DNA from: Pirellulales bacterium
GTDB taxonomy: Bacteria > Planctomycetota > Planctomycetia > Pirellulales > UBA1268
Assembly: GCA_018401745.1 (NCBI GenBank)
Contig: JAGYJY010000010.1
Span: 1-64,000, forward strand
Direction: 5' to 3'
Length of the DNA: 64,000 bases
Shown: positions 50,081 through 59,172 of the stretch, in pieces
How the letters are laid out: the number at the start of each line of letters is the position of its first letter
Numbering within the stretch: position 1 is the stretch's first letter
Position numbers and translations under genes: made by a program
Notes under the pieces: model-generated
Told to the model about the DNA's origin: nothing
What the model saw: the letters and a program-made list of their open reading frames with translations, nothing else
The model's database searches: none

Positions 50081-51832
50081 GTGACGCGTGACCCCCGAGA
50101 GCCGACGTTTCAGCCACGGACCTGGTGGCTCTCCAGTCTGGTCGCTGCCGTCACCCTTTCCCTCAGCGGCAGTTTCACACTTCACGCTGCCGACATCGCT
50201 CCGGCGCTTCGCTGGGTTCCGGCCGGGCCTGCCACCACGGCAGCAGAGTCCGCCCTGACTCGCCCCTCCCAGCCGGCACGTCCCGCGCCCCACGACGACA
50301 TCGTCTCACGGGCCACGCTGCTGGCGAGCGAAGGCCGTTGGCACGAGATCGTGCGGCTCTATGAGCCGGAAGTGCGGGCGGGTAGCCTGACTCCTGAGGT
50401 TCGCCGGCATTACGACATCGCCTCGATCCACTGCGATATCGAGCGACGGTATGGCGAACGCAACTTCCGCGGCAAGCTGCAAAAAATGCAGGAGCAGGAG
50501 GCCTCCCGCCTCTACGGTGAACTGCTTGGCCGAATCGGCTCCCACCATGTTGACCAACCTGACTTCCGCCAGCTTGTCGAGCGGGGCTGCCTGGCGATGG
50601 AGACGGCCCTCGACGATCCCGGCTTCCTCGGGTTTGTCGGTGTCGCCCCTTCCGCCGAACGCATTCGTTTCTCCTGCCAACAGACTGCCGACATCCTTGC
50701 CCGTCGGGCGATCGTCACTCACCGTGACGCCGAGATGATGGTGAACTGGATCGCTAAGGCCACCGAACGCACGCTCAGCATTCCGGCAGCCGTGACGATC
50801 ATGGAGTTTGCAGCGGCGGCGATGGGTGGCCTTGACCAATACTCAGCCTTCCTGACAAGCGGACAGCTCGACGACCTCTACAGTCAGATTGATGGCAACT
50901 TCGTCGGCCTCGGCGTCGAACTCAAGCCGGCTCCTGATGGCCTGCTGATCGTGGATGTCATCAGCGGCAGCCCGGCCGAACGTGCTGGCCTGCGGGCCGG
51001 TGATCATCTCGTTGGCGTGGGAGGTCGTTCGATTGGCGGCATGGGTGTCAATGAAGCGGCTTCGCTCCTGCAGGGGCCGGAAGGCTCGGTGGTCACGCTT
51101 GCCATCCTCAGGGCTCCCGCTCCGGCTCGGGCAGTGACTGTTCGCCGTGAGCATGTGGAAGTGCCGAGCGTGGAAGACGTGCGGATTCTCGATCCGATTG
51201 CTGGTGTCGCCGGCCTGCGAATCAGCTCTTTTCAAAAGACGACTGCCACCGACCTGGAGGCGGCCCTGCGACGGCTTGAGGCCGCCGGCATGCGATCGCT
51301 GATTGTCGACCTCCGTGGCAACCCTGGTGGTCTGCTCTCCGCCGGCGTCGACGCTGCCGACCTCTTCCTCGACCGCGGGCTCGTGGTGGCCACGCGTGGC
51401 CGATGCCCCGACGAAGACTTCAACTATCTTGCGAATCCGGCGGGCACCTGGCGGATGCCGCTGGTGGTGGTGATCGACGGCGACTCAGCCAGTGCCAGCG
51501 AGATTTTCGCGGGCGCCATTCGGGATCACCGTCGCGGCACGATCGTTGGAACCCGCAGCTACGGCAAGGGCTCAGTGCAGGGCATCTTCCCGCTCGACAT
51601 CGGCGGCATGGGCATGCGTCTGACCACGGCGAAGTTCTTCTCTCCCCAGGGCCGCTCCTACAGCAATGTCGGCGTTGAGCCTGACGTGCTCGTGCAGACA
51701 GCCTTCAAGCCGGCTGCTGGACGAGCCATCGAACCCGCCAACGACCCGTTCCTGACGACGGCCATCGAAACAGTTCGCACGCTCTCGGCTGCGAACCGTG
51801 GCGGGCTTCCCCAGGCAACGGCGGCCCGCTGA
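50081..51832 (+). CDS. S41-family C-terminal processing protease with PDZ domain
   Basis: A 583-residue exported protease. The signal segment (WWLSSLVAAVTLSLSG) is followed by an alpha-helical N-terminal domain, a PDZ domain (FVGLGVELKPAPDGLLI, GSPAERAGLRAGDHLVGVGG) and the S41 core: LIVDLRGNPGGLLSAGVDAA, the nucleophile Ser in DGDSASASEIFAGAI and the general-base Lys in RSYGKGSVQGIF. CtpA/Tsp proteases trim or degrade envelope proteins by their C-termini. The start is GTG. The stop overlaps the rsmG ATG (TGATG). Confidence 0.92.
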   Translation: MTRDPREPTFQPRTWWLSSLVAAVTLSLSGSFTLHAADIAPALRWVPAGPATTAAESALTRPSQPARPAPHDDIVSRATLLASEGRWHEIVRLYEPEVRAGSLTPEVRRHYDIASIHCDIERRYGERNFRGKLQKMQEQEASRLYGELLGRIGSHHVDQPDFRQLVERGCLAMETALDDPGFLGFVGVAPSAERIRFSCQQTADILARRAIVTHRDAEMMVNWIAKATERTLSIPAAVTIMEFAAAAMGGLDQYSAFLTSGQLDDLYSQIDGNFVGLGVELKPAPDGLLIVDVISGSPAERAGLRAGDHLVGVGGRSIGGMGVNEAASLLQGPEGSVVTLAILRAPAPARAVTVRREHVEVPSVEDVRILDPIAGVAGLRISSFQKTTATDLEAALRRLEAAGMRSLIVDLRGNPGGLLSAGVDAADLFLDRGLVVATRGRCPDEDFNYLANPAGTWRMPLVVVIDGDSASASEIFAGAIRDHRRGTIVGTRSYGKGSVQGIFPLDIGGMGMRLTTAKFFSPQGRSYSNVGVEPDVLVQTAFKPAAGRAIEPANDPFLTTAIETVRTLSAANRGGLPQATAAR

Positions 51833-52509
51833 TGTCGGCCACACCTCCCGCCTCCCAGACCGACCTCGCGGCCCAGATCACCGCAGAATGCGATCGGCTC
51901 GGCCTGGAGGTCGCACCTGCTGCGGTGCCCCGCATCGCCGCCTATGCCGAAAGCCTTTGGCAGTGGAACGAGCGGCTCAACCTCACGCGGCACACCGACG
52001 TCGAGCGATTCGTTTCCAGGGATGTGGCCGATGCGGTGGCAATCGCACCGCATCTTTCCGCAGGGGAAAGGCTGCTCGATGTTGGCACCGGCGGCGGCGT
52101 GCCGGGCGTGCTCCTGGCGATCCTACGGCCTGACCTCTCTGTCGAACTCTCCGAGAGTGTTGGCAAGCGCGCCACTGCCGTGGAGTCGATCATCGGTGAG
52201 ATCGACCTCACGGTGCCGGTGCATGCCCGCCCGGCCCAGCAAATCGTCGCCGAGACTCGTTTCGACACCCTTGTGGTCCGGGCAGTTGCGCCGCTGGCCA
52301 AGCTGCTGGGCTGGTTTGAGCCGCTCGCGGACCGCTACGGCCGGATGCTCGTGATCAAGGGACCACGCTGGGAGGCAGAGAAGGGCGAAGCCCGACACCG
52401 GGGCCTGGTGAAAAATGTTCGCATCCGCCGGATTGCTGCCTGGCCACTTCGTGGCACCGACAACGAGAGTGTGTTGCTGGAAATCAGCCGGCAGACTGGG
52501 CGGCCATAG
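51832..52509 (+). CDS. rsmG: 16S rRNA (guanine527-N7)-methyltransferase
   Basis: A 225-residue SAM-dependent RsmG (GidB) methyltransferase, which modifies G527 of 16S rRNA and affects streptomycin sensitivity. It has LWQWNERLNLTRHTD, the SAM loop LLDVGTGGGVPGVLLAI and the C-terminal VVRAVAPLAKLLGW and MLVIKGPRWEAE. The ATG shares one base with the protease stop, so the two are translationally coupled. Element E3 follows 12 nt after the stop. Confidence 0.94.
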   Translation: MSATPPASQTDLAAQITAECDRLGLEVAPAAVPRIAAYAESLWQWNERLNLTRHTDVERFVSRDVADAVAIAPHLSAGERLLDVGTGGGVPGVLLAILRPDLSVELSESVGKRATAVESIIGEIDLTVPVHARPAQQIVAETRFDTLVVRAVAPLAKLLGWFEPLADRYGRMLVIKGPRWEAEKGEARHRGLVKNVRIRRIAAWPLRGTDNESVLLEISRQTGRP

Positions 52510-52520
52510 CCGAGGCAGCC

Positions 52521-52611
52521 AGCAGACTGTGGAAAAATCCATCTATGGCCTTTTCCCACCTAAGGGCAACACCCGAAAACGCCGAGGGGTTGTCTCTCTC
52601 GACAGTCTGCT
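52521..52611. repeat. Dispersed hairpin element E3 with perfect 10-bp TIR
   Basis: The 91-bp element is bounded by AGCAGACTGT (52521-52530) and its exact complement ACAGTCTGCT (52602-52611). Inside the left end, GTGGAAAAATCC/GGCCTTTTCCCAC can pair. The right end supplies the TAG of the minus-strand gene ending at 52610. It occupies the entire space between two convergent genes. Confidence 0.9.
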
Positions 52612-53134
52612 AGAGATTCATCCCGAGAAAGCCGCCGGCTTCATCGAGCTGCTGTTGCTCCTGTTCGAGGCGGGCAACAGCACGGGACAGATCACCTGCA
52701 GCGATGTAGCGGTCAAACTCCACTTCCACCGCCCGCTTCGCCGAAACCATCAGCCACTCCACAGCGGGCTGGGTCAGCCAGTCGCAGGTCTCTCGGTCGA
52801 GGGTGATGGTGAGGTCGCTGCCAACGGCATGGGTATCGCTTTCATCGGTCAAGATCGTTCCCTCAACGGCAAACTCGATCATGCCAATAGCCGGGTCGCT
52901 CGTCAGTTGAAAGCGACAGACAGCGTTGGTCAGATAGTAGGTGTTGCGAGTGCCGTGGGTGCCGATGGCGGCCTGAAGCCGCTCGAGTTTCTGTCGAAAT
53001 CGGGGTGAGGCATCCAGTGGGATGTCGAGCCGCCCCAGGCTGCGGAGCGGCTGGCAGTCAAACGCCACATGCACGGCGGGTGGCTGGACGGCAGGTGGCT
53101 GGACGGCGTGTTGTGCAGGAGATAACTCATTCAT
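52610..53134 (-). CDS. Conserved hypothetical protein
   Basis: A 174-residue soluble protein. A Pro/Val repeat at the N-terminus (QPPAVQPPAVHVAF) is followed by a mixed domain (TYYLTNAVCRFQLTSDPAIG, MIEFAVEGTILTDESD) and a C-terminal helix, RAVARLEQEQQQLDEAGGFL. No family was recognised. GAGGG lies five bases before its ATG. That ATG and the ATG of the divergent apbE gene overlap in CATG. Confidence 0.72.
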   Translation of the reverse strand: MNELSPAQHAVQPPAVQPPAVHVAFDCQPLRSLGRLDIPLDASPRFRQKLERLQAAIGTHGTRNTYYLTNAVCRFQLTSDPAIGMIEFAVEGTILTDESDTHAVGSDLTITLDRETCDWLTQPAVEWLMVSAKRAVEVEFDRYIAAGDLSRAVARLEQEQQQLDEAGGFLGMNL

Positions 53135-54269
53135 GATGCCCTCAGCCTATCCGAAACCGACGTCCCACCGACACGTCAGCTGGCCCCACGCAGCCGGCAA
53201 CAGGCCGCTGTCGACTGGCGGCAGGCCGCTGTGGCTACTGCTTGCGGCAACGGCCACCATCGCCATGCTTGCGGCCTGCAGCAGCGGGCAGGCGGCTGAA
53301 GCAACGTCGTCTCGGCGGATGATGGGGATTGAGTGGCTGGTCACGGTGCATGCGGACTCTGTCGAAGAGGCCGCTGCTGCCGGAGAGGCGGCCCTCGATC
53401 GCGTGGCAGCAATCGAGCGGGTGCTCTCTGACTACGACCGCCACAGCGAGGTTTCCCAGCTGATGGTGGCCACGGCTGCCTCGCCGGGGCAGCCCTTTCC
53501 CATCAGCGACGACCTCGCCACCACCCTACGGCGAAGCCTCGCGCTGACCGAACAGACAGACGGTGCTTTTGATGTGACGGTTGGCCCACTGACGGTCCTC
53601 TGGCGGCAGGCTCGGAAGACGGGCAGGCTGCCCAACCCAGAGAAGCTGGCCGCAGCGATGGCCGCGAGTGGCCGCAGCGCGGTGACTCTCCACGAGGGGA
53701 CCGCGGAGGTTCGGGTGTCAATGAAACATGCCGACACGCGGCTCGATTTTGGCGGCATCGGCATGGGCTATGCGATTGACGCCGCCATGGCTCTGCTCGC
53801 CGACCGCGGCATCACCTCCGCAATGATCGACGCCTCGGGCGATATCGCTGTCTCTGGGCCGCCACCCGGCCGCGACCACTGGCGGATCGCCGTGCCTCCG
53901 CTGATGCGGCGGCAGGCAGCGGCGACGTCGCAGCCCGACGAAACGCCGACCATCGCACTCGTGCATGCGGCCGTGGCCACCTCCGGAGATGCCTATCAGG
54001 CGGTGATGATCGATGGTGTCCGCTACAGCCACATCGTCGATCCCCGCACGGGGCTGGGTGTGGTCGGGCCCACGGCCGTGACGGTGATCGCAGCAGATGC
54101 CACCACGGCCGACGCCCTCTCCACGGCCACGAGCGTGCTCGGCCCCACCGACGGACTGGCAATGATTGAGGGCATCGAGGGGGCCGCGGCTCGCTTCTCC
54201 TGGGTCGAGAGCGATCGGCTGCAGGTTCAAGCCTCGGCTCGGTGGGCAGCCTTTCTCGAGCGGCCCTGA
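53133..54269 (+). CDS. apbE: FAD:protein FMN transferase lipoprotein (ApbE)
   Basis: A 378-residue ApbE-family flavin transferase that attaches FMN covalently to Ser/Thr of exported partner proteins. The lipobox LAAC (in TIAMLAACSSGQ) marks a lipoprotein; LSDYDRHSEVSQL, FDVTVGPLTVLWR, LDFGGIGMGYAID and VATSGDAY with YSHIVDPRTG are family motifs, including the FAD/Mg2+ site. AGGAG precedes the ATG at 53133; the lipobox lies unusually far in (about residue 48), so a later start is possible. No NqrC/RnfG or similar substrate is in the window. Confidence 0.9.
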   Translation: MMPSAYPKPTSHRHVSWPHAAGNRPLSTGGRPLWLLLAATATIAMLAACSSGQAAEATSSRRMMGIEWLVTVHADSVEEAAAAGEAALDRVAAIERVLSDYDRHSEVSQLMVATAASPGQPFPISDDLATTLRRSLALTEQTDGAFDVTVGPLTVLWRQARKTGRLPNPEKLAAAMAASGRSAVTLHEGTAEVRVSMKHADTRLDFGGIGMGYAIDAAMALLADRGITSAMIDASGDIAVSGPPPGRDHWRIAVPPLMRRQAAATSQPDETPTIALVHAAVATSGDAYQAVMIDGVRYSHIVDPRTGLGVVGPTAVTVIAADATTADALSTATSVLGPTDGLAMIEGIEGAAARFSWVESDRLQVQASARWAAFLERP

Positions 54270-54480
54270 AACCACCCAGCCCTCCCAACTTCTTCTGCAA
54301 TCAGCTGATCTTCCCCGGTTTACTGCCTGGCCTGGGAAACCCTGCCGATTGCCCCAAGTCTGCCGGTCGGTGCGCCGATACCAATCCCACGGATTCGGCT
54401 GGCTGCACCTCTGCATGAAGGTCGGCCTGCCAGATTGCCAGCTCAAGTCGGGTGGCCTCCGCCCGTGGCCCTAGCAGAGA

Positions 54481-56704
54481 GTGATACCTCCCGTGGTCCA
54501 ACGCCTCTTCCGAATCCCGGTAGTCTTCATAACGAGTGTTGCGATGCTGGCCAGCGGCTGCGCGCCGCGGCAGCCCTTCTACTTTTTTGAAGATGGCGAC
54601 CTCTCGCACTACACCGGCGTGGTGCAGAAGCTTGAGTATCCCGACATCGACCAGCAGCCGCTCGATGAGGCCGCCGGCACTCTCGAGCCCTTCACGCTCA
54701 CGCACGCTGAGGTGGAGGAAATCTGGGAGCTCTCACTCGAAGACGCGATTCGCATTTCGCTGGAAAACGGCAAGGTGCTCCGCAACCTGGGCGGCCGATT
54801 TGGCAGCTTCGGTGGACCACGGCCGCAGACGGGCGAACCCCGGTTTCGCTGCTCACTGCTCCCGAAGGCCACGCCCACAATCTACGACCCCGCCATCGTC
54901 GAGACCGATCCCTTCCGTGGTGTTGAGAGTGCGCTGGCAAGTTTTGATGCCCAGCTCTCCAGCTCCCTCACCTGGGACCGCCAGAGCCGTCCACAGAACG
55001 TCGGCGGTATCGGCACGGCCATCTTCCAGCAGCAGCTTGAGGGCGACACGGGCAACTGGCAGTCGGGCATCCGCAAGACCACCGCCACCGGTGCCACCTT
55101 CAACTTCAGCCAGCTGATCAGCTACGACAACAACAACTCCCCGATTCGTCAGCGGGATCCGATCACCAATGAGGTGATCGTGCCCTCGACCTGGACCACC
55201 AACTACGACTTCACCTTCAACCAGCCGCTGCTGCAGGGTGGTGGCCTCAACTACAACCGCATCGCCGGGCCCGATGCCTTCAACAACCTCTTCGGCCGCC
55301 CCAACTTCCGCGGCGTGTTGCTCGCGCGGGTGAGTGCCGACATCTCGCTGGCTGAGTTTGAGGTGGGCGTCCGCAACATGGTCAGCGACATCGAGCAGTC
55401 GTACTGGGAGCTCTACTACTCCTACCGGGCGCTTGAGGCCCGCAAGGCTGGCCGCGACTCGGCCCTGGAAGCCTGGCGACGGGTGCATGCCCTCTACGTC
55501 GAGCAGTCGCGTGGCGGCGAGGCCGACAAAGAAGCCCAGGCCCGTGAGCAATACTTCTTCTTCCGAGCCGAGGTGGAGACGGCGCTTGCCGATGTCTATC
55601 GCAGCGAAGACCGGCTCCGCTACATCATGGGCATCTCGGCGAGCGATGGAAGGCTGATTCGTCCATCCGACGAGCCGACCACCGCCCGTATTGCCTTCGA
55701 CTGGCAGCAGGCCCTCGTCGAGGCCCTCTCCCGTTCGCCGGAGCTCCGCAGGCAGAAGTGGCGGGTCAAGCAGCGGGAGCTGGAGCTCGTCGCCGCGAAA
55801 AACCTGGTGCTTCCACGGCTCGACCTGCTTGGCACCTACCGGTTCCTCGGCATGGGCCAGGACCTGATCAACCAAAACTACCATCCCTACGCCGCCAGTG
55901 GCGTCGACCCACTCTTCGGCACCGACGCCTACTCAACCCTGTTTAGTGGCAAGTTCCAGGAGTGGCAGGCCGGAGCCCAGTTCCTGATGCCGATCGGCTT
56001 CCGTCGCGAGCTCTCCACGGTTCGTAACTTCCAGCTCCAGGTGGCCCGCGAACGGGCGACGGCTGCAGGATGAAGAGCTTGAGGTCTCGCATGCTCTTGT
56101 CGAGGCAGTGCGAAACATCGACACCAACTTTGCCCTCACCCAGACCAACTTCAATCGCCGTGTGGCGGCGGCCCGTCAGGTGGAAGCGGTGCAGGCAGCC
56201 TACGATGCCGGCACCGTCACCTTCGATCAGCTGCTCGACGCTCAGCGACGGCTAGCCGACGCCGAGGTGTCGTATGCACGCTCGCTGATCGACTACAACC
56301 GCTCGATCGCCCAGCTGCATTACCGCAAGGGTTCTTTGCTCGAATACAACGGGGTGTTCTTGGCCGAAGGCCCATGGCCGGCCAAGGCCTACTTCGATGC
56401 TCACCGTCGCGCTCGGCAGCGAGACGCGAGCATCTATCTCGACTACGGCCACTCGCAGCCCGGCGTCTTTAGCCGTGGGCCGATCACGCAAAACTTCGAA
56501 TCGATCGGGGCTGATGCCAGGCCGCAGCAGCTTGAGCCCCTCGACCCCGCCACCCGCGAGCGTCCCTCCAGCGGCACGCGGTTTGAGGAGGTGCCTGCTC
56601 CGATCGGCGGAGGCCCCACGCTCGCCGAACCACCGGCCGCAGCCACGGACGATCCGCAGCTGCTGCCAACGCCAACGGCTGACGCTACGGCAACGGGTAG
56701 TTAA
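54481..56704 (+). pseudogene. TolC-like outer-membrane efflux lipoprotein, frameshifted
   Basis: A protein of about 740 residues with a lipobox-like start (MLASGC), then a TolC/OEP fold: LSLEDAIRISLENGKVLRNL, a coiled-coil-rich middle (EQSYWELYYSYRALEARKAG) and a second repeat (AVRNIDTNFALTQTNFNRRV, YDAGTVTFDQLLDAQRRLAD). A surplus base at about 56055-56062 shifts the frame; dropping it gives ERA-RLQDEELEVSHALVEA and runs on to TAA at 56702. The Pro/Thr-rich tail is not conserved. It is convergent with the ABC/CPFC operon and might supply its outer-membrane channel, which is inference. Confidence 0.85.
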
Positions 56705-56725
56705 GCGAACGCAACCCCTCGCCCG

Positions 56726-57872
56726 TCAGCGGGCCAGCGGAAGACGAGCGGCCTGCACGGCCTGCTCAAAGCGATCTGGATCGAGGCGGCGAATCTCGGC
56801 TGCGTGGCGTTTCGCCTCGGGGCTGGGGCAGGCGATGAGATAGCCGGCAACCGCCCGCCGCACGAGCGGGTCGTCGTCGCCAAGCTCGATCCACAGCGAC
56901 GCCACCTCGTCGACGGCAGCCCACCAGCGGTAGCGGGCGAGGTCGACGGTGGCCTCAGCTGCAGTAACCGGGCTCTGCAGCAGCTCTGCTGTGGCCGCCG
57001 CAACGCGGTCTTGGGGAATCTCCTTCCCGAGGCTCTCCCAGGCAAACCGCAGCACCGCGAGCATCTGCCGCTTCTCCACTGGCCGAGCGGAAGGCTTGAG
57101 CAGCCCGCGGGCACGCAGCGCTGCAAGCCCCGCTTCGCCGTCCGCCACAAGCACACCAGCCAGGACAGCCATCGAAGCCGGCCCGGAAGTCATCCGCCGG
57201 CTGCTCGATCACATCGAAGAGCACCTGCCGGCAGGCCTCCCGCTCGCCTGAATCGGCAGCGGCCACCAACCCCAAGGCAAGCCCGTAGAAGCCTCGCCGC
57301 TGTTGATCGATCCCGGGATCCGCAGCCCAGCCCCGCAGCCTCGCCGCCGGCAGTGCGTCGGCCGCCTCTCGAACGGCCTCAAACGATGCCTGGCCAAACT
57401 CGGCAAAGGCATCCTCGGCAACCACCGGATCAGGATGTTCAAGCCAACGGGCAAACCACCGCAGCCGTCTTGCTGCAGGCTCCTCAACAGCAGGCGCCGC
57501 TGCCAGGTAGCCAAGCCGTGTCTCGTCCGCCTGCATGGCGGTCGCGGCTCGGCGATCATCGCCATCTTCACCACGGCCTACAAACACCGCGGCCGTTCCC
57601 TGCACGGGAGCAGTCACACTCGCAGTCAGCGGCGTCTGAGGAAGTGGCAGCGTGCCGGAGAGCCATTGCCGCAGCAGAAACGGCTGGGTCATCACGCCAT
57701 CCGCTTGCAAACGGGCTGGCCCGTCAGCCTCCCCAACCGCAACGCCCGCAGCAGCATCACGCCGCGAGGCAAGCGGCTGCCCCACCGCCCCACAAAACGG
57801 GCAGGCTTCGCAGCGGGCTGCAGCCCCGCATGCCGCGAGCGTCCACAGCATCGCCACCGCCAGCCGGCTCAC
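56726..57872 (-). pseudogene. CPFC-motif exported HEAT-like protein (CPFC-B), frameshifted
   Basis: A protein of about 381 residues and a shorter paralogue of the protein at 59.2-60.8 kb. A signal or lipoprotein-like segment (WTLAACGAAARCEACPFCGAV) ends in CPFCGA. The helical repeats align with the paralogue: RLRGWAADPGIDQQRRGFYG here matches KLLGWIRDPNVQANRRRLYA there, and GYLIACPSPEAKRHAAEIRR matches NYLRACPLPEAAEALARCEA. One surplus base near 57187 separates the halves. The start overlaps the DUF3299 stop by 4 nt. It is last in the operon; function unknown. Confidence 0.75.
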
Positions 57873-58468
57873 TCCACATCCTCACCGTCGAGTGAGTAGA
57901 TCGCGAGGTGACGGCCATCGGGCCCGATCAGCTCTTCAATATGAAAGACGCCACTGACCGCCACCGGACGGACGGAGAAGCTGGTGCTACGGCCTGGCAG
58001 CATCCGCACCACAATGCAGTCGTAGAGCGCGGCACCTGGGCCGAAGCAGCACTCCATGTTGTCTCGCACGAGGACAAACTGGGTGATGCCATCCTGCTGA
58101 AAGCTCGGCAGGATGTAGCCGCGGATGCGGATTCGCCCGCCCTCAAGCGTGGTGATCGCCTCCGGGAGCAATGCTTTCGTGAAGGGGTCTCCCTGACCCA
58201 TCTCAAACTTCACGTCATCAAAGGAGAGGTCCTGAAGCCGGCCGGGCTTTGCAGGCGGCGCGGCCGCCTGCCCACCCGCGGTCGGGCCCGCCGACGTCAC
58301 GTCCTGCGATTCGCTGCCGGTCATCTCGCCGGCTGGTGACGCACTTTCAGCATCGCCTGTGTCGGGCGCGGGCCTGCAGCCGACCATCAGCAGGGCCGTG
58401 AGCATCACCAGCAGCAGCCATGAAGGCCCGCTGCAACTCCGTGAGAAACGCTTACCGGACAAAGGCAT
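57869..58468 (-). CDS. DUF3299 lipoprotein
   Basis: A protein of 199 residues with an N-terminal lipobox (LMVGC in LLVMLTALLMVGCRP), a Gly/Ala/Ser linker and a DUF3299 domain: IRGYILPSFQQDGITQFVLV, RDNMECCFGPGAALYD and a C-terminal EELIGPDGRHLAIYSL. DUF3299 (COG3495) proteins occur beside MacB-type ABC genes in proteobacteria, often in metal-stress regulons; the exact role is untested. The ATG at 58468 lies inside the end of the preceding gene (17-nt overlap), which favours coupling. Confidence 0.85.
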   Translation of the reverse strand: MPLSGKRFSRSCSGPSWLLLVMLTALLMVGCRPAPDTGDAESASPAGEMTGSESQDVTSAGPTAGGQAAAPPAKPGRLQDLSFDDVKFEMGQGDPFTKALLPEAITTLEGGRIRIRGYILPSFQQDGITQFVLVRDNMECCFGPGAALYDCIVVRMLPGRSTSFSVRPVAVSGVFHIEELIGPDGRHLAIYSLDGEDVE

Positions 58469-59141
58469 CCTCGAGGTGGTAGAGCACACCGCCGTCGATC
58501 TCCGGCGACCCGGCGGGTCGAATGGTGAACTGGCCAGCGATCTTCACGAGCCTGGGGGTGAAATCGATCCCATGTGTATCGCCGAGCGTCACCAGCACCC
58601 GGTCGGTGATCTTCGGGTTGCCACCAAAGCAGCAGTCTCCCTGATCGCGGACCAGGAGAAACTGCACAATCCCCTCCTGCTCGCTGCCGGGATACATGTA
58701 GCCCTTGAGCAGCACGTCCTTGCCATCGGCTTCGTAGGCTGCCGGGGGCACGGCGGTTGCCGGATCGCCCTCAAGCGGTTGAAGCATCCGATAGTTGATG
58801 CGGATGAAGCCCTCGGGCAGCTCGGCAATGTAGATCTGTGTGAGCATGGTCAGGCCTGCGATCAGCATGCCGGTGGAGACCACGACCCCGCTGATGGCTA
58901 GCGGCGACCCGACAAGCGATCCGGGCCGCGTGGCGATCTGCCGCCACCCCACGAGGCCCACGATGATCCCAGCCACCGGCACAACAGCCAGCCACCAGTC
59001 GGCAAAGGCCAGCGGCGAGAGGACCGCGAGCACAAGACTGCCGATTGCATACCCACTGACTGCGCGATAGTCCCCGACCTCCTGCGGTCCAGACCGCTTG
59101 AGGTCGGGGTTTGTCACGTTGTCGAAGAGTCCTGTTGCCAT
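58452..59141 (-). CDS. DUF4190-like membrane / DUF3299 fusion protein
   Basis: A 229-residue protein: a DUF4190-like pair of helices (YAIGSLVLAVLSPLAF, PVAGIIVGLVGWRQIAT), a third helix (SPLAISGVVVSTGMLIAG) and a periplasmic DUF3299 domain with KGYMYPGSEQEGIVQFLLV and RDQGDCCFGGNPKITD. Both DUF3299 proteins here share a QFxLVRDxxxCCFG core. GGGAG precedes the ATG at 59141. It lies 31 nt after the CPFC-A gene and overlaps the DUF3299 lipoprotein gene. Confidence 0.85.
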   Translation of the reverse strand: MATGLFDNVTNPDLKRSGPQEVGDYRAVSGYAIGSLVLAVLSPLAFADWWLAVVPVAGIIVGLVGWRQIATRPGSLVGSPLAISGVVVSTGMLIAGLTMLTQIYIAELPEGFIRINYRMLQPLEGDPATAVPPAAYEADGKDVLLKGYMYPGSEQEGIVQFLLVRDQGDCCFGGNPKITDRVLVTLGDTHGIDFTPRLVKIAGQFTIRPAGSPEIDGGVLYHLEDAFVR

Positions 59142-59172
59142 TGCCACATCTCCCACCTGCCGGCACTTATTC

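Noticed and set aside
50070..50093. Seven-codon leader peptide before the CtpA-like gene
   Set aside because: Overlaps the protease start, no ribosome binding site, no regulatory codon pattern.
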